Part shown: positions 21,201 through 35,735 of the stretch, in pieces
How the letters are laid out: every line of letters begins with the position of its first letter
Position numbering within the stretch: position 1 is the first letter of the stretch
From: Turnera subulata
Lineage: Eukaryota > Streptophyta > Magnoliopsida > Malpighiales > Passifloraceae
Assembly (NCBI GenBank): GCA_028386065.3
Contig: JAKUCV010004868.1
Location: 2,903-66,902, forward strand
Reading direction: 5' to 3'
DNA: 64,000 nucleotides
Notes under the pieces: generated by a model
Told to the model about the DNA's origin: nothing
The model's database searches: none
The model's input: only the letters and a program-made list of their open reading frames with translations
Made by a program: the position numbers and the translations under genes

Positions 21201-24200
21201 AGTATGGATATTCCTAGTTTTTAGCACTTTTTGGGAAAAGAGTACAGAAAGGAACAAAATTTTAGAAGTTTATAGAGCTTTATTAAAATTAGAAACGCCA
21301 ACTGAAGAGACTCACGTTCCTTCCTCAATATTGAGCTTCTTGTAAAAGTTAACAACAAACATGCCGACAAGACGTCCATATGTTGATCCGATCATTATTC
21401 CAGGAACAAACTGCCCAGCTGGAACTGCTGTGCCAAATGTCACCACCGCCAGGGTATAAAACATAACCTAAACATCATGAAGAGGACATAGATAAGAACA
21501 ACTAGCATCAAGATGTGACAACTCAATAATTACCCGCTCCGGTAAACTGCATTCCTTGCTATGAACGTTAAAATATGACCTTTTTCATTTTTACCAATAA
21601 ACAAGCTGAAGGGACCAAAAGGTGCTAAGCTTCAAAGGAAAGACAGGATTACGGTGGTAGAAACTTAAGAGACATCAAAACTCAAAAAGTTGCAAGCCTT
21701 CACAAAACTTGCTGGTGGAAAACAGTAGCATAGACAGCTTTATACTGAGACGATTGCAGGTAGTGGAGACAAATTGAGAAACAAATTAGCAGATTTTGGG
21801 GGAATATAACTTGCATATGCGTACATATCCAAACAAGTAGATGAGAGAAGAATATTAGTCCCTCCTTCAAATTCCAAACAACCAAGAGCCCAAGTGAAAG
21901 TGTTTCTGCTATACTAAAGGCTCTACTCTTCCATTCCTGGTGTTCGGTCCTTTAGGATCAACTCTTTAAGGAGAATTCTTTCAAAGATATTAATCACAAG
22001 TCCCATGGCACATTCAGCTAGCATAAATTTTCTTCTTCAGATATAAGGCCTAGGCAGAAAGTAAACATCTGGTTTGCAAATTTAAGGCTAGAGCAGAACG
22101 GTGATAATACAAGACTGCATGGTCTAAAGCAAAACAAAAAAGATGCAATAGCACTGAAATGACTAACCACAGAGGCCGAAGAAACAAAAATAAACCGAGT
22201 TGCACGCTCATGTGAAAAATAAGTAAATCAATGACATACCAGGAATGTCAACAGAGTTTGTGCACTAAACTCATGGACTGTCTTAGCACTAAACAGATTC
22301 CTTATGGCATCATCCTGCAAAATGAACACAGATCCGTCAGAATGGGAATTATGATGCTAAATGCTAAACTGGCACCTCGTACTGAAAAAAATAATAGGAT
22401 TCTTCAAAACCTGAGTGTTAAAGAAAATTGTCGCAAGGTCATTGTACTCCTTGTCCTTGCTACAGAAGAACTGCACAGGAGGAAAATATGATTCAGACTA
22501 CCCAGAGCTACATTAAAAAATAATTAAATAAAGTAAATGGAGGACAGAATGTTCTCTTCATCTGTAGCGCAAAAGTATTATGCATACTACAATCATGGAA
22601 AATCTTATGCTAATTTCTCAAATGAACTATAAAAACATATGCATGAAATAAAAAAGTAGGATTTGCAGAAGCAAAAATTAACTGAGAACTTTCTGAAGAA
22701 ATAGAATAAAATCTTTCTGAAATACGATGGTTGACATTTCAACTCTCTTATTGATCATAATCAATAATTTTTCAGTTGACCGTCTCAGAATCGAACTCAC
22801 AAACAACAATCATCTCTATGTGGCTTATCAGGAACATAAAAATAATCAAAGAAGCAAACACTGTATACTGCTAAAGCAAGATGATTTCACATACAATAAA
22901 TTATAATACAAAAGGCTTCAGTAGAAATAATTAACATATCAGAAGATAGAAAAAACAGAAAAACCAAACTGACATCTGCATTAGACTTACATTTACATAA
23001 TTTCCATACATCCCGGGAGGCCGAGGGCATTCAATACCAGAGTCTGGATCCATATCCGGGCATTGGCTACATTTTCTTAGAAGTGGTAATCCAAAGGAAA
23101 TAACCGAGGTTATCACAGAGATAAGGCATGCTTCAATAATCTGTAACCATATTCTTATCAGAGGCATACACGCGACAGGTAAAACGGAAGCCAAAAGAAT
23201 ATTGCCGAAAGAATTAAAATACAGATACTTGGCATGTCAACCCTAGATTCTAACCTTCACTCGATTCCCATTCTTGTGCAGATAATTTCGCCGCCAGTAA
23301 GTTATATAAAGAGTAAGCTGATTAAATAAGGCTCCTGCAGGGAAAAAAAAAAAAAAAAAGCAAAGTATATGAAAAAATAGCATTAAAATATTTAGAAATA
23401 TATTATGCAAGATTTGGAATAAAGCACAAGATAGGCCATAATAAGTTACCAAGAAGACCACCAATAACACCAATAACAGCCATTGGAAGTAACTCCTCAA
23501 AAGAGTAGTCCTCTTGACCACTGTTCAGAGTAGATGATAATCAAAGACCAGTAAGGCAAACTGTAACAGGTCATGAACATACAAGAACCAAAGTGTCCAA
23601 GGGTTAGACTTAACTCTGATACATCCCATATTATAAAGCCTCCAGAGCCAAAATGCCCACATTTCCCACTCTTGCACCATCCCATAGCAGTACGGACCAC
23701 AACTGCGACAATCGCAGATGTAAAAAAGACACGCCACATAAGTTGACTCCTCCACCTTCAAGATCAAAACGGAAATCGTATGAATGTGGGAAGAAATAAA
23801 GGTAGAACTTAGAACCTAGGATGAACCAATACATGCACATGCACAGAAAAACAACATATAGAATTGGAGGCGCATATGCAATGCACACAGACATAAATAT
23901 GATCCTATAAAACATAGAGAATAGAAGAACATTTGAACCGGGCAAACAAGAACAAAACCATCTTACCAAGATGTAACTTCTTCTAAAGCAAACAATACAC
24001 CACCAACTGGAGCTCTAAAAGCAGCAGCAACTCCAGCTGCACACCCACAGGTTACCTTTCCAAAACATTCAAATGAATTAAAAATAAGAGGAACAAAGAA
24101 GAGCAGCACCTATAATCTTTTCAAATGGCATTAAGTACAATATTAAAATGACGGCAATTGGCTTGTAATCTGAGAATAAACAAATTCGAAAGGTAAAACT

Positions 24201-25603
24201 TCCTAGTGGAAAAAAAGTTGAAGCCTTGGTCTACAATTAACAGAAGGAAGAAGGTTCCTCACAAGATCACGGCGGTCGCGATCGCTCTTAAAAACTTGAA
24301 GCCACCTGGAACTCAGATGATATTTTGTGGATCCGCCCTAAAAGAACAATAAAAACTCTGCTATAAGTAAAAACAATGTATTCTGAGACATAACATCGTA
24401 AAGACAGCTAACCCCAAGAAAATCCTCACCTGTCCAAGCAAAGAAGCAATGCAGGCACCAGTATGAACAAGGGGGCCCTCTTTGCCTAAAGCAAGACCAC
24501 CTCCCACAGACCCAATGCTTCCAAATATCTACAATTCAAAAAAATATATATATAAAAAAAGATTAGGAAAGAAGTGGAACCATAACAAAGAAAACTTCAT
24601 TTTAAAAAGCAGAGAACAGTAAGTACCTTTCCAATTAATGTTCTGAAAAGAAGTATACCATGGATATCAACTCCTGCACAACTCACAACAATCAGCCCCG
24701 CAGCAATGCGTGATACTTTTAAAGCAGCTTGGTAGGAAACAGGAAAAGAAAAGCTGAAACGATAATTTACCATTGAGATAACCCTTAATCTCAGGAATGC
24801 CGGATCCTGCCGCAGCAGGTGCGAATTGCGTGATGATATATACAGATGAGAAGACTAAAGCCAAGTTAATTAGTACATATACTACAAAACCCGCAAAATA
24901 TGACTTCTGTATTATTGAGAAGGTTAGCGCAAACTTCCAGCCAGCAAAGTTCTCAACTGATAAGTTGATAAAAACAGCAGCCAAACCAGTACCTGAAAGC
25001 AACCAGGTTTTTTTTTTTCTTTTTAGATAACTTGTGGGTTATTTTATGTGTTTTTCGAGGAGTAATTGTATTTAATTTAACCACGTGGTCCGACGTTGAC
25101 AAGGTTACAATCATGTAGCGTAGTGACGATTAAGACGGGGCAGTCAATATGAAGGTAAACGCCCCCGTGGTCGTTAGTCTTTACGTTGGTCTCCTCCTCA
25201 TTTACAAAAAAGGCTTACCAATGCCAATGAGCAAAGCGAATAACCACTTGACAACCACATAATATCCAACGTACAGCCTCCCTCTCTGTGCCTACTCAGA
25301 TCCCAACACACCAAACCAAGACCAAATAAGAAAAGAAGAAGAAGCACATGAGAGAATTAATACAGGCCAACAGGCGAAATCTTTTTTTTTTATTATTTTC
25401 TTTTTGAAGTAAAAAAAAACCTGTTCTTCTCGGTAGGCGTAGTTCTCAATAACTTCATAGTCAAGGCTCTCAACACTGGCCGGTCCGCCGCTGGTGCTCA
25501 AGGGGCTGGTGGTGAAATCGTGGTCGCCGTCGTCGGCGTTGGGAATCCGGGACCACATGAGCTTCGCCGTCTCGAATCCGTTTTCTAGATGATTCGATAA
25601 CAT
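18244..25603 (-). CDS. CLC-D: CLC-D type chloride/proton antiporter, 23 coding exons
   Basis: Exons in gene order: 25421-25603, 25219-25291, 24771-24992, 24627-24673, 24430-24528, 24263-24337, 23967-24055, 23615-23755, 23450-23520, 23255-23334, 22991-23140, 22411-22470, 22240-22314, 21316-21467, 20836-20971, 20627-20758, 19776-19853, 19637-19692, 19449-19535, 19214-19370, 19011-19112, 18883-18929, 18244-18340. All junctions are GT-AG and keep frame; the sum is 2409 bp, 802 aa, close to Arabidopsis CLC-d. The start MLSNHL matches the family; an in-frame ATG three codons upstream is less likely. The channel body ends near residue 551 and two CBS domains follow. GSGIP at 148-152 has Ser rather than the Pro of nitrate-selective CLC-a. 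GKEGP carries the gating Glu (192), and FALEE carries the proton Glu (259). CLC-d acts in the trans-Golgi network, where it helps set luminal pH and anion balance (family knowledge). No defect seen. Confidence 0.95.
21126..21199. repeat. Three tandem 25-bp units in a CLC-D intron
   Basis: GGAACCAACAAAATGrrTTTTAA-like units repeat three times in the intron between exons 14 and 15. Small, non-coding, probably a local minisatellite. Confidence 0.75.
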
Positions 25604-25837
25604 TATCACCAATCTACCAACCTCTCTCCCTCTATCTCTCTCTAAATCAACACTAACCTAAACCCCAGAGTATATAGAGAGAGACAGTCTCTAAAGACAA
25701 TTCATAAACATTTAAAGAATCAAATTGTGAGCAACTTTAGTATCTGTATGTATGCGAAATTGACTTGGACAAATCGAGAAACCGAAAATTTGATTGAAAG
25801 AGAGAGAAACAGGCTGGTTAATTTGCGTAGTATATAG

Positions 25838-25875
<38 letters not shown>

Positions 25876-26110
25876 TTTGCTTCAGTTATTCCTTCTTTTT
25901 GAGTTCTTTCTTTCTATAAACCCCCTTTTTTTATTTTGGTTTTTTGATGATCTCGGTTTTTCTTCTGTTTCCTGTTTTGTGTGTTTTTTTTTTTTTTTTG
26001 AGGGGTTAAATTTTGACGCCCTCAATAAAAATTCCTTTCTCCCACTTTGATGGTTTTGCTTTGCCACGAAGCACACAAAGTTTCGATCCACTACTCCACA
26101 CACCCGAGCT
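25604..26110 (-). promoter_or_regulatory. CLC-D 5' UTR and promoter region with (CT)16 microsatellite
   Basis: Upstream of the CLC-D start. A (CT)n run at 25841-25872 reads as GA on the gene strand; GA/CT tracts are common around plant transcription starts. A purine-rich AGAGAGA stretch also lies at about 25625-25685. The exact start site cannot be fixed from sequence alone. Confidence 0.55.
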
Positions 26111-27726
26111 AGATAGACAGAGAGTGTCCTGTTCTTTTTCCGGTCTTTCGTTTTCTTTTGTCATTTGAGTGACGCGTCGCCTGCTGATTCGTGAAACGTA
26201 ACGGAAGGAATTTGATTTGACTGTGCCGTAACCGCAGGCAATAATTTATTATTTCTTAAAGAAAATGCCTGCCTACCATTCTGGTCTCTCCTTTTTTAAT
26301 AAAGTACGATTTGGGGGGTGAGGTTTAGATTAGTGGCTAGAAAAAATTAGACAGAATTGGTTTGGTAATAAATTAAGAGATTAGTTCTTTTTTTATATGA
26401 TATGATTAGTGACAACAAGGAAGGATTATAAAAAAAGTTGCCCACAAAGGAGGAGGAGTCCCACACAATGTCGTTTTGGTGTTGAATGTGATCCCACTGA
26501 ACTTTTTAGGTGCCTAGAAACTTTGGTTCCAACCACAACCATGGATGGTTGGCGACTCAACGTCAAAAAGGGGAATGGAAGTGAAGTGGTGGTATTTGAT
26601 TAGTCAATGCGATCGTAAGGTGAAGCACGTTGAAAATGTTTCCATTGTTTCAGCGCAGGATCAAAATGATCCCCTTTTTCAAGGTAAGCTGCTTCCTAAG
26701 ATATCATAACTTCAGCTAAAGGTTTTGAGTTCCAGTCTCCGTTACTCCCTGAAAACCCAGAAAAAAAGATCAATCAAACAACAGTATCATCACAATTGGC
26801 ATCAGCAGATGCGAAACATGAGGTATACTAGCCATCTTTATTATAGGTCCTGTATATTTCAACTTAAAACTAATCCAGTTAATTACACACATCATATGTG
26901 TTCTCCAATGATGTTTCAAGGTTCAATGTCAAAAAGGATCTTCAGATCAGACTGGCTAACCGGTGATAAAGTATACTCAATATTGCACATGAGCTTACTG
27001 TCCCTTCCTCTGTCTCCTGATATTTTCATTCTAGTATAGTACTTTCTCCTGATACTGCCATTTGTGTGGCAGGTACAGGTTTGACTTATAATTAGGCACA
27101 GAAAGAAGTCCTACAATAAATAATCCACTGGTAAGTGATCTCCACTGCAGTTGAGATAAGATAATACAGGAAGGCACACAATGACGCCTCCCTGGACACA
27201 TCACTTTTTACCTACAATTTTCATAACTTTTCTTTACCTGTGGCCTGCTATTAATTGGGCCGGCCTGTGCATAGGTAAGAACTTGAATCATCCCCAGTAA
27301 AAGAAATAAAAATACATTCAGAGCAATAAAATTCTTGCCAATGTCATTCAAAAAGGAAGCAAAAGTTTCATAATCACCCCATGTATAACTGAATCTTCGC
27401 TTGTACAAATGTTATATACATCTTTAAGCACAATTGTATCTCATTTTCCCCCCATTTATTTTTGAAACAGAATCACAAAAGCTGGGGTATAATCAGGCGA
27501 AATAATCAGATGTCCTTACACTATTATTGGAACAAACAGCAAAACAAGCATTAGCATGGAGTAAAATCCCGCTATACCACTGAAAGCCTTTCCCCATGTG
27601 TCTTTCATTTTTCTTCTGCCATATAGAGTGAGCAGCACGTTCACAGGTCTTATTGTAAAGAGAGAGTTCCTGTGAAATGCTTCCCCTGTGAAAAATTTTT
27701 ATCTTCCTCCATTTTCATGACTAACT
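26111..27726. other. Intergenic region; right part includes LACS 3' UTR
   Basis: AT-rich DNA without a coding region that I can support. The part next to 27726 should contain the minus-strand 3' UTR of the acyl-CoA synthetase. No repeat boundaries recognised. Confidence 0.5.
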
Positions 27727-30700
27727 TCACAATTTCTCCCTAGGAGATCGATCTGATGCAGCAAGCTCTGCATACATACTCGATATAGCTTTCTCGAAGT
27801 ACGCCTTCGCTTGAGGTCTCTTAATCTGAAAGCATATAAGCAAAGTGAGGGGTTGGGTTGGGTTAAGTTTTCTGCAGGATTTTGAATAAGCCAAGTTTTC
27901 CAGCTGAATACTTGCCTTAAATGTTGGAGTCAACAGACCATTTTCGAGGGTAAATGGTTCTGGCACCAAAGTCACAGCTTTTGCAAACTCAAAACCTCTT
28001 AGCTGCAGGACAATGCCAAAGCACCAAGGCTTAAAGTCAAAGAGGTACAAATATAAGTTGGCTGGCAATGTTGTAACTACAATTAATGCCATTACCTCAG
28101 CTTCCCTTCCAACGGTATCCATCTCCGCAAGCACAGCGGCCTTTATTCTTGGATCATTGCACAGTTGCTCTAGATCGTTATACTGTACAAGTTTCCAGAG
28201 TAAATTGTCAACAAGGATATTTACGGGCAGAATATAAAAGTTCAATAACTCAGTTCAACTAAAGCTCAACCCCATTCATTCATTCACCAAGCCCTTTAAC
28301 AAGAGATACCAAGAGGGAAAAGCGTGAGAAGAAACATATGCATTTCTGAGAAGAGGCAGTGGCCAATTTGTTAGTATCTGTGTGAAACTGCAACTTTAGG
28401 ATGCAGCAAGAGCCCCTTTCCATGCAGGTAGGGAAGATGGCATAGTCATCTCAACTTAAAATGTTTTACCAGAAACATATCACTGAGGTGCTAATTTTGA
28501 TAGGGGCTCATCTATTTTGCTCAAGTGCAAAATTTTGAATCCGATTGCAAAAAGGAAACCAAATGACCAAGAAGGGAACAAAGCTTCTAATTCTTCCCTA
28601 GAGGGAAGAAACAAAAGACAAGATAGTACCTTAATGCCTTGAGAAGCAGCATATGCTTTCAGCACATCTTGGTCAACTGCAACAACGGCTACCAAAACTG
28701 AATTGAAGCTGTCACCTACCAGTAGAAACTCTTAAGTGTCAGTGGTCTGGAGAAACATAGGTTGTGGCATCTAAGAGAGAACTTCCATCGAAAGTTCATC
28801 TACCTACCATACACAAAGCACTGAGCTACAAATTTGCATTTAGCATAAACATTTTCAATTTTCTCTGGCGCTATGTACTCTCCTTGTGCCAACTTAAAAA
28901 TGTTTTTCTTCCTGCACAAACATACCAGATATTTTATTAGAAATGATCTGGGTATAGTGAACTACCTTTTAAATGCTTTCGCCAGTCACTCGTGGAAACT
29001 AAAACCGAGAGTTGATTAACATTCAAAGACAAGGGAAAAGGAGAGGCAAGCTTTAGCTCACTGGTACTTCAGAAAGCATTAAGTACATCAAAAACGAATT
29101 ATAAAATAATATTGAAGAGGAAGACTATGACTATTACGAATGTAAGTTTACCTATCAATTATCTTCAAACGGCCTCCAGGTAACCACAATCCTACGTCGC
29201 CTGAGTGAAACCATCCATCTTCATCAATTACTTCTCTCCTGCATGATATCATTATTATTGGCAATTAACTATCTGACAAATCAGTGTCATAATAAAGAAA
29301 AGCAGCCACAGGGTCATGGGCCTACGTCTGAGTTTCATCTTTGTAATAGCCTTGGAAAACAATGGGACCCCTTATACAGATTTCACCACGAGGATAGGGT
29401 TTATCCTCAGATGTATAGTTCATTTCTGGAACATCCACAAGCTTTACTTCTGGAACAGATTTACAAACACCAGGACAGTCACACCAGATGAAAGAGAAAG
29501 CCATAGAAAAAAGGACCACTTATTAGTTGTACTACATCTACATCAATTACCCACCACATGCCGGATTAGGAGAGCCAACATGGCCAACTAAGTTGTCACC
29601 CTCATCCATATAAGTTATAACACATGAAGTCTCCGTCATTCCATATCCTTCAGATACCCGTCCTCCAAAACAGCTGCAAGATACTCAAGAAATGAGCGCA
29701 GCATTCCAAAGGAAAAGTAAAGAGCAAACTCCAACAACATTTATTATACGAAAAGGAATTTCCTTACATCTTCAGAAACTCCAATACATCGGGAGACAAT
29801 GGTGAAGCACCTGACACGATCACACGAACTCGTCCCCCAAGTTTTTCTCTTATTTTATTGAAAACCAGTCTATCCCACATTGGAGACGGATTTTTTCCTG
29901 CAATGACAGGAAATAAAACAACACAATTGGTAACAAATCACAGAAACCAAAGCTTCTGGAAAAAGCTGACCATGTTTGGCCTCTGTTTTTAACTTAAAAT
30001 CACACAATTCATTACATCCCAAAATATCCGCGGCAACAATTGTATTACAGATGTATGCCCTATGTCAATTCATGCAGGTGTAGTTGTTCAAGTCTCATTG
30101 GTGTCCAGAAAAGCTACGAGGGATGGGAAGGGCTGAATAGCCCTCAAAATTCTTAAAGATGGGTAACCTAAGGTTTCTTGGATGATTCAACGTGGTTCAC
30201 CATGGGGTTTGACCATAACACTATAAAGAAAATCCACAGTGGATGTGTTCAACAGTCACAGACTTACCATAGATTGAAATTGCATCTGTCATCTTTATAA
30301 ATAAATTGCAACAATAATTGAGGCAAATGCAATTTAGTAGTCAAGGTCCTAACTCCTAAAATTACAGCACTAGCTACAATATTATAGAGGCATTGTGATC
30401 ATCATTCTATACCATTTTGTAGTGCTTGCTTCTTAGCATTGTAGGCAGCATTAAATAGCCTCTCCCTTAACCCACCAGATGCCTTAACAGCGTTTGTAAT
30501 ACTGCAAACAAACGGCACTTGACCAAATTATCATTGGAAAAACAATGAATATTAACAGAGTAATTGTGCTTAGAACGGATGGAGGCCTTACCCATCATAT
30601 ATTCTATTGTACAACCGAGGTACACTGCAGAAAATAGTGGGCCTTAGAGCAGCCATATCATCCATTAATTTCATATTATCCTGCATGCAAAGGTCATAAT

Positions 30701-33700
30701 ACAGGTTTGATACTCTGCAAAATAGAATTTAACGTCTACTGCCTGAGAGCATCATCAAATAGTATTCCCAGAGCCATGTTTACTGCTTCATAAAAGTGAG
30801 TAATGGAAAGCCGCATGATGTGAAAGAACAAGGGCACAACTGAATGCAAGCACTTAATTATCTGTTTCATAAGAAAGGCAGTACATAAATTGCTTATTCC
30901 AGAAACAAACAATAGCAGCACAAGCCAAATAGATTTCTGAGTCATTTTCTTTCATTTTCTTCTTGTATATGAACAGTTCCAATGTCATTATTTGTCAAAT
31001 ACAACAGCAAAAAACTAGATGGGTGGACCTAAAATACAAAGATAACTTGCTAGGCTTAACCTCATGCATGCACAGTTTGAATGCCAAGCATCATATTTAC
31101 ACTGCATTGGGACAGGGTAAACTCTCACAGCAAAGTAAACAGTGTATATTACCGAACAGTTTCAAGACACATAGAGAAAATGTTCAGTTCAGTTGCATAC
31201 CCCCTGGTAAAATCCGACAGCAACCCCAAAATATACAGTCATTATCTGGTTTACCCTCTCATAAATATGTGCCAGAGGCAAATATGAGATGTAACTGGAG
31301 AAGGAACAAGCAATAAAGAAAAAGCTGGTCAGTAATGTGAACAGGGTGGATTAGCACACACAAACTATATGGTTCATAACAGAGGAATTACTTACACATC
31401 TGAAGGGTAAAATTTAGTTGCAATACTGGTCCCGGCAACATTTGCAATCAAGTTGCCATGGGTCAAAACAACTCCCTGTCAGAGTTAGCCAAAAATAAAC
31501 TATTATTTGGGCGCCACAGAAGTAATAAGTTAAACAAGATATAGAAATTCTCCATCTCCAAAATGAGCAAATTGAAATAAAAGGGCAAAATATGTTTTCC
31601 CAGCCAAAAGAGGATGCTATACCTTTGGTGTCCCAGTGGTGCCACTCGTATAGCAAATGGTGGCAATATCTTCAGGTTTTGCGGGACAAAAAGGCTGAAG
31701 GTTACTGCGGCCCTAAAAGGGAAGCCATTCACATGAGGAATTTATAGAAAAGGAAAAGTTATTTTCATGCACTATCACAACATAAAGCTCAAAACCAGAA
31801 GAGGAAGAACGATATCAAAAAGTAGCACTTGCTCTACAGACAAGAAGAACAATATATCAGCAACTGACCTATAACGAGGTTAACAAAAAGCTGACAAGTA
31901 CTTTCTTATTATCCAATACTAACCGATTTAACTTCACTACATGGAAACAGGCATACTATGACTATCATTGCACAGTGCCCAAAGACAAACAAAACGCCAT
32001 CTGCAGCTTAACACAGAGGATAGCAGGACAAAAGTGACAGTGGACGCTTGACATCACAGGACAGACAGCATTGCTTTCTTTAATCATCAAGAAAATGTAG
32101 AAGTATAAGAAATTCTTGTGAGATTTTCAAATTATTGTCAGACTCATGCTCACTATAATCTTTTTGGGCTAATTAGGAGGCCTCGGTTCTGTTCTAGTGT
32201 TTTTTTGTTTATATACTATTCTAGAATGATGACTTCCTGCGGCCTAGCTGCTTTAAGTTACCATCCATAATTCCAGTCCAACTGAATTTATGCTTGGTAC
32301 TTCAAAATGTTCAATGAAGATCATGATGTGCATGTCACCAAAGACTGATGGGACAGGAAAGAATATCTAATTACCTGACTAAGCAGTTTTGCGTATGTGA
32401 CAACTTTCACTCCAGCTGATGATGGAAGAGAGGGGATTTGATCATCTACACCTCCAACAACCTGTTTCATATAAAAGAAAATCAGATCACAGTAGTCTAT
32501 TACTGGGGAAGCATAGCCCTGCTTTTGGCTTCAATTTTAAAAACAAAACATATTTACATTTAATTTTATCCTGAGCTGATATAGAGAGAGAGGTCAGGTT
32601 GGTTCATACCACAATCAGACGAAGGGTGGGAACATCAGCCAAGAAGCTCAGCAACTGAAAATTCCAAGAGATGCAGACAATAAATATTCTATACTACCCC
32701 CACAAAATAAAAGCGATAATAGAAATTTACAGCGATAATTGGCATAAAGATGGTTAATAGTGCAACACATGCTGCTTAGTGGAAAACCGTATTCTATCAT
32801 CCAAGCATCTCATGTATAACAACAAAGACTGAAAAGAAAATGTACACATAAAAATAAGATAACTTTTCACTCATTGAACGGATACATACTAAATGCTTTA
32901 CTTTTCTGTAACCACATTCAATCAAAGAAGCTATTTTTAAAGAGACTACAAAAAAATGGTAGAAAATGATGAATGGGACGCTAAAATAAGAGTACTTGAG
33001 GCAAACATGTAAAAATAAACAATAATAATAACTAAACCTAGGATCATCAACATTGACAACATCGCTATGACTATCTTCAGAGAATGAGATAGCATTTTTA
33101 TGTAAGAGGAATCTTTGGCAGAGCATAAATTTGGCTCACCGAATTCAGTGTTTGAGGCACACAAAATATAGCTTGTACACTGGCATGATTTACAATATAC
33201 TTTACAGCATCAGGGCCTGCAGAGGAAACGTGAATCAGTGTAACGCTTAACGGCAGAGGTAAAGAGGAAATCAGTGTTCTTGCTTATTCATTACCATACC
33301 AAGAGTGTCGTACAAGGGAACTGATGTTAGAGAGTATGCGGAGCAGGCATGATCAACAATTAACCACTCCGGCCTGTTAATGAAATACAATCCAACAAAA
33401 GATCCCTGCCACGAATGAAATTAAGAATAATTAGATAGCATGGAAAGAAAGCTCGGGAACAATTGGTTAGATTACACATAATGCATATCAGTGGAAGCGT
33501 AACCAGACAGTAATCAAACACAAGAATAGTAATCAAAATGTAAGATTGTTATCCAGATATTTGCCTTTTTTATTCCATTGTACAATAGGCCAGAACCTAT
33601 TGCTGTTCGTGCAGTGCTTGCTTCACCAAATGTCATCCATTTGTACCTACGATCAACATATACAAATATAAAAAAGGAAAAGAAATCAGAAATAAATGAG

Positions 33701-35735
33701 GCAATAAATGAGAGAACTTACTCTCCGACTGTTCCATCCACCCGAACTCGTGTGCCCAGGTATTTATAATCCCGGAAAGTATCGACTGCATGCCTGTAGT
33801 CAAAAAGCCAATAAAACCGTCTTTAGCTTCTAACAACAAGAATTCAGAATCCTTGTCCAAATGACAAAGAACAAAGACGAAAGAGTTGGAAGTTAAGGAT
33901 CATAAGAAAAAAATAGGTAAAATAAACAAGTGGAGACTTACACAAAGTTATCATGCAATGTACCAATTTCAGGATGATCAGGAAATCTACTGATAAGATT
34001 CAAAGGAGAGCGGACAGACCTGCCACAAACAGAACCAACAATTTTTAGATTTAAGGCTTAAGAATAGCAGGAAGATGCAATGAAGAGAAACTTTGAGGAT
34101 AAAATGAGAGTACTAACCTGTATACATTCCATTTCCCAGTGTGCAATTTCTCCGGAAGCACCACACTGTACCCTTGCTCTGTGAGAGGCGAAACAGCAGC
34201 GACGCATAGTCATGAGAATATTAGATTGTAACTAAGGGCATTCAAAAGAACAAGAATATGCAGCCAATCAGAAAGAATCGAAACAACTGGGATATTTAGA
34301 TTCTATATATTACACCCGCTGACATAATCCTCCACCCCAAAACAGCACTTATATCACTCAGTTCCATGAAACAACAACATCATAATATAAAAAGGTAATT
34401 TTGATCCATGATGATGACATAAATTCTGTTTCCTCCTTCTTAAGGCCAGAGCAATTAAAGAATAACACATGCTTATAAACCTATGAGGCTTGAACCATTC
34501 CTTTAAAGAACGAAAATCCTTGGAATCTTAAACCATTCACTTGAGGAAAATCGCTGTGTCTAACATACTACTTCAAAACCTAAACCAAACAAAGAGACCA
34601 AGCCAATCATATCCATAATATCTACTCCCAGTTTATAGCTTCAGCTCGCCTCCAGCTCACATACAGTACAACAAAATTTGGTAAGGAGAAAGTTTCCCCA
34701 GACAAGCAGCTTCCACTATTTTATTAATGTAACTATGTCACCTATAGGAAATGGTCAGCGGTGGGGTTTCCCCACCTCCAACTCTGACCAAACACCAAAA
34801 TGAGAACACATTTTTCCCGCTAGGTGTAGAGTTTTTTTTTTTTCTCTCACCGAAGTGAATGGCTCTTTAGCGAGTCCAATAAACCTTTCCATGGTCATCA
34901 TTGCATTATTCATTGCGAAGTGCTTCTTGGGACCCATATAATATATGCATTTTTTGTCGAAACATACATTGCATTAAGTACAGGTACATAGCACAGACTA
35001 GGAAGATGAACAACTAATCACCGCATTACTCACACGCAATTTTTTTTTTTTTTCTCTCGTACATTCAAACAAAACGAAAAAGGAACAACTCAATGCTCTT
35101 GTCTGAAGTAACCGAAGAATACAGTACCAAAATTATAAGTACGACAGTGTCTCCACATAAAGGCAAGGCACATAGAAAAATTGGGCAGAATCCAGTTTCC
35201 ATCTAATAAACTGATAATTTTTCATACTTCCTGCACGTAGAACAAAGCGACTGCTGCTTTTCTTTGTAAATAATAAAAAAAAAAAATGGCTTTCCTTTAT
35301 TTTACACATCACCGGACCCGAACCATTAACTGAATTAAAAAAAGCAATCAACCATTAACAAACTAGATAGATACCATGATTAACAAATGAAGCTAATTAA
35401 AGAAACATTAAAGCGACGGATCATCCAATCAGTTTCAATAAACCCACAGAACAGAAAAGAGGATCCAACGAAACAAGAAAGACCCACCACAGAAAAGCCA
35501 AAAAGAAGCTTTCTTTGTGGTCATTCCTCTCCACTAAATGAAAAAATTCACGTATAAACAAGTGATCACACATTGTGCCAGAGAGCGAGAGTGAAGTTTT
35601 ACGTGTTTTACCGGAGAAGAACTCGCCGGCGGTGGGGTTGCTAAGGAGCTGAGAGGGAGTTTCTCCGGCGGGGATGAGGTGGCCGTGAATGGCGTTAATG
35701 CGACGTTGAGCTTGCGCTGCGGCGGCCGAGTCCAT
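27727..35735 (-). CDS. LACS6: Peroxisomal long-chain acyl-CoA synthetase (LACS6/7 type), 23 exons
   Basis: Exons in gene order: 35612-35735, 34118-34178, 33942-34019, 33722-33793, 33565-33646, 33300-33405, 33140-33216, 32610-32654, 32375-32461, 31623-31712, 31396-31475, 31201-31294, 30592-30680, 30413-30501, 29768-29897, 29555-29673, 29326-29449, 29152-29238, 28808-28911, 28630-28715, 28096-28182, 27916-28002, 27727-27825; 2097 bp, 698 aa. The enzyme activates fatty acids to acyl-CoA with ATP for beta-oxidation. PTS2 RI-x5-HL at residues 12-20 targets it to peroxisomes. The AMP-binding P-loop [11 protein letters not shown] is at 265-275, GYGMTETS lies in exon 16, and the FACS motif begins at DGWFHTGD (523-530) and runs to KIIDRKK. 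The C terminus REKL is not a good PTS1, which favours LACS6 over the dually targeted LACS7. Introns after exons 5 and 22 start with GC, not GT. The other junctions are GT-AG. Confidence 0.94.

Noticed and set aside
27727..27735. C-terminal EKL of the acyl-CoA synthetase as a PTS1 signal
   Set aside because: The first position of a PTS1 tripeptide is normally Ser, Ala or Cys; Glu does not fit. The N-terminal PTS2 is sufficient.
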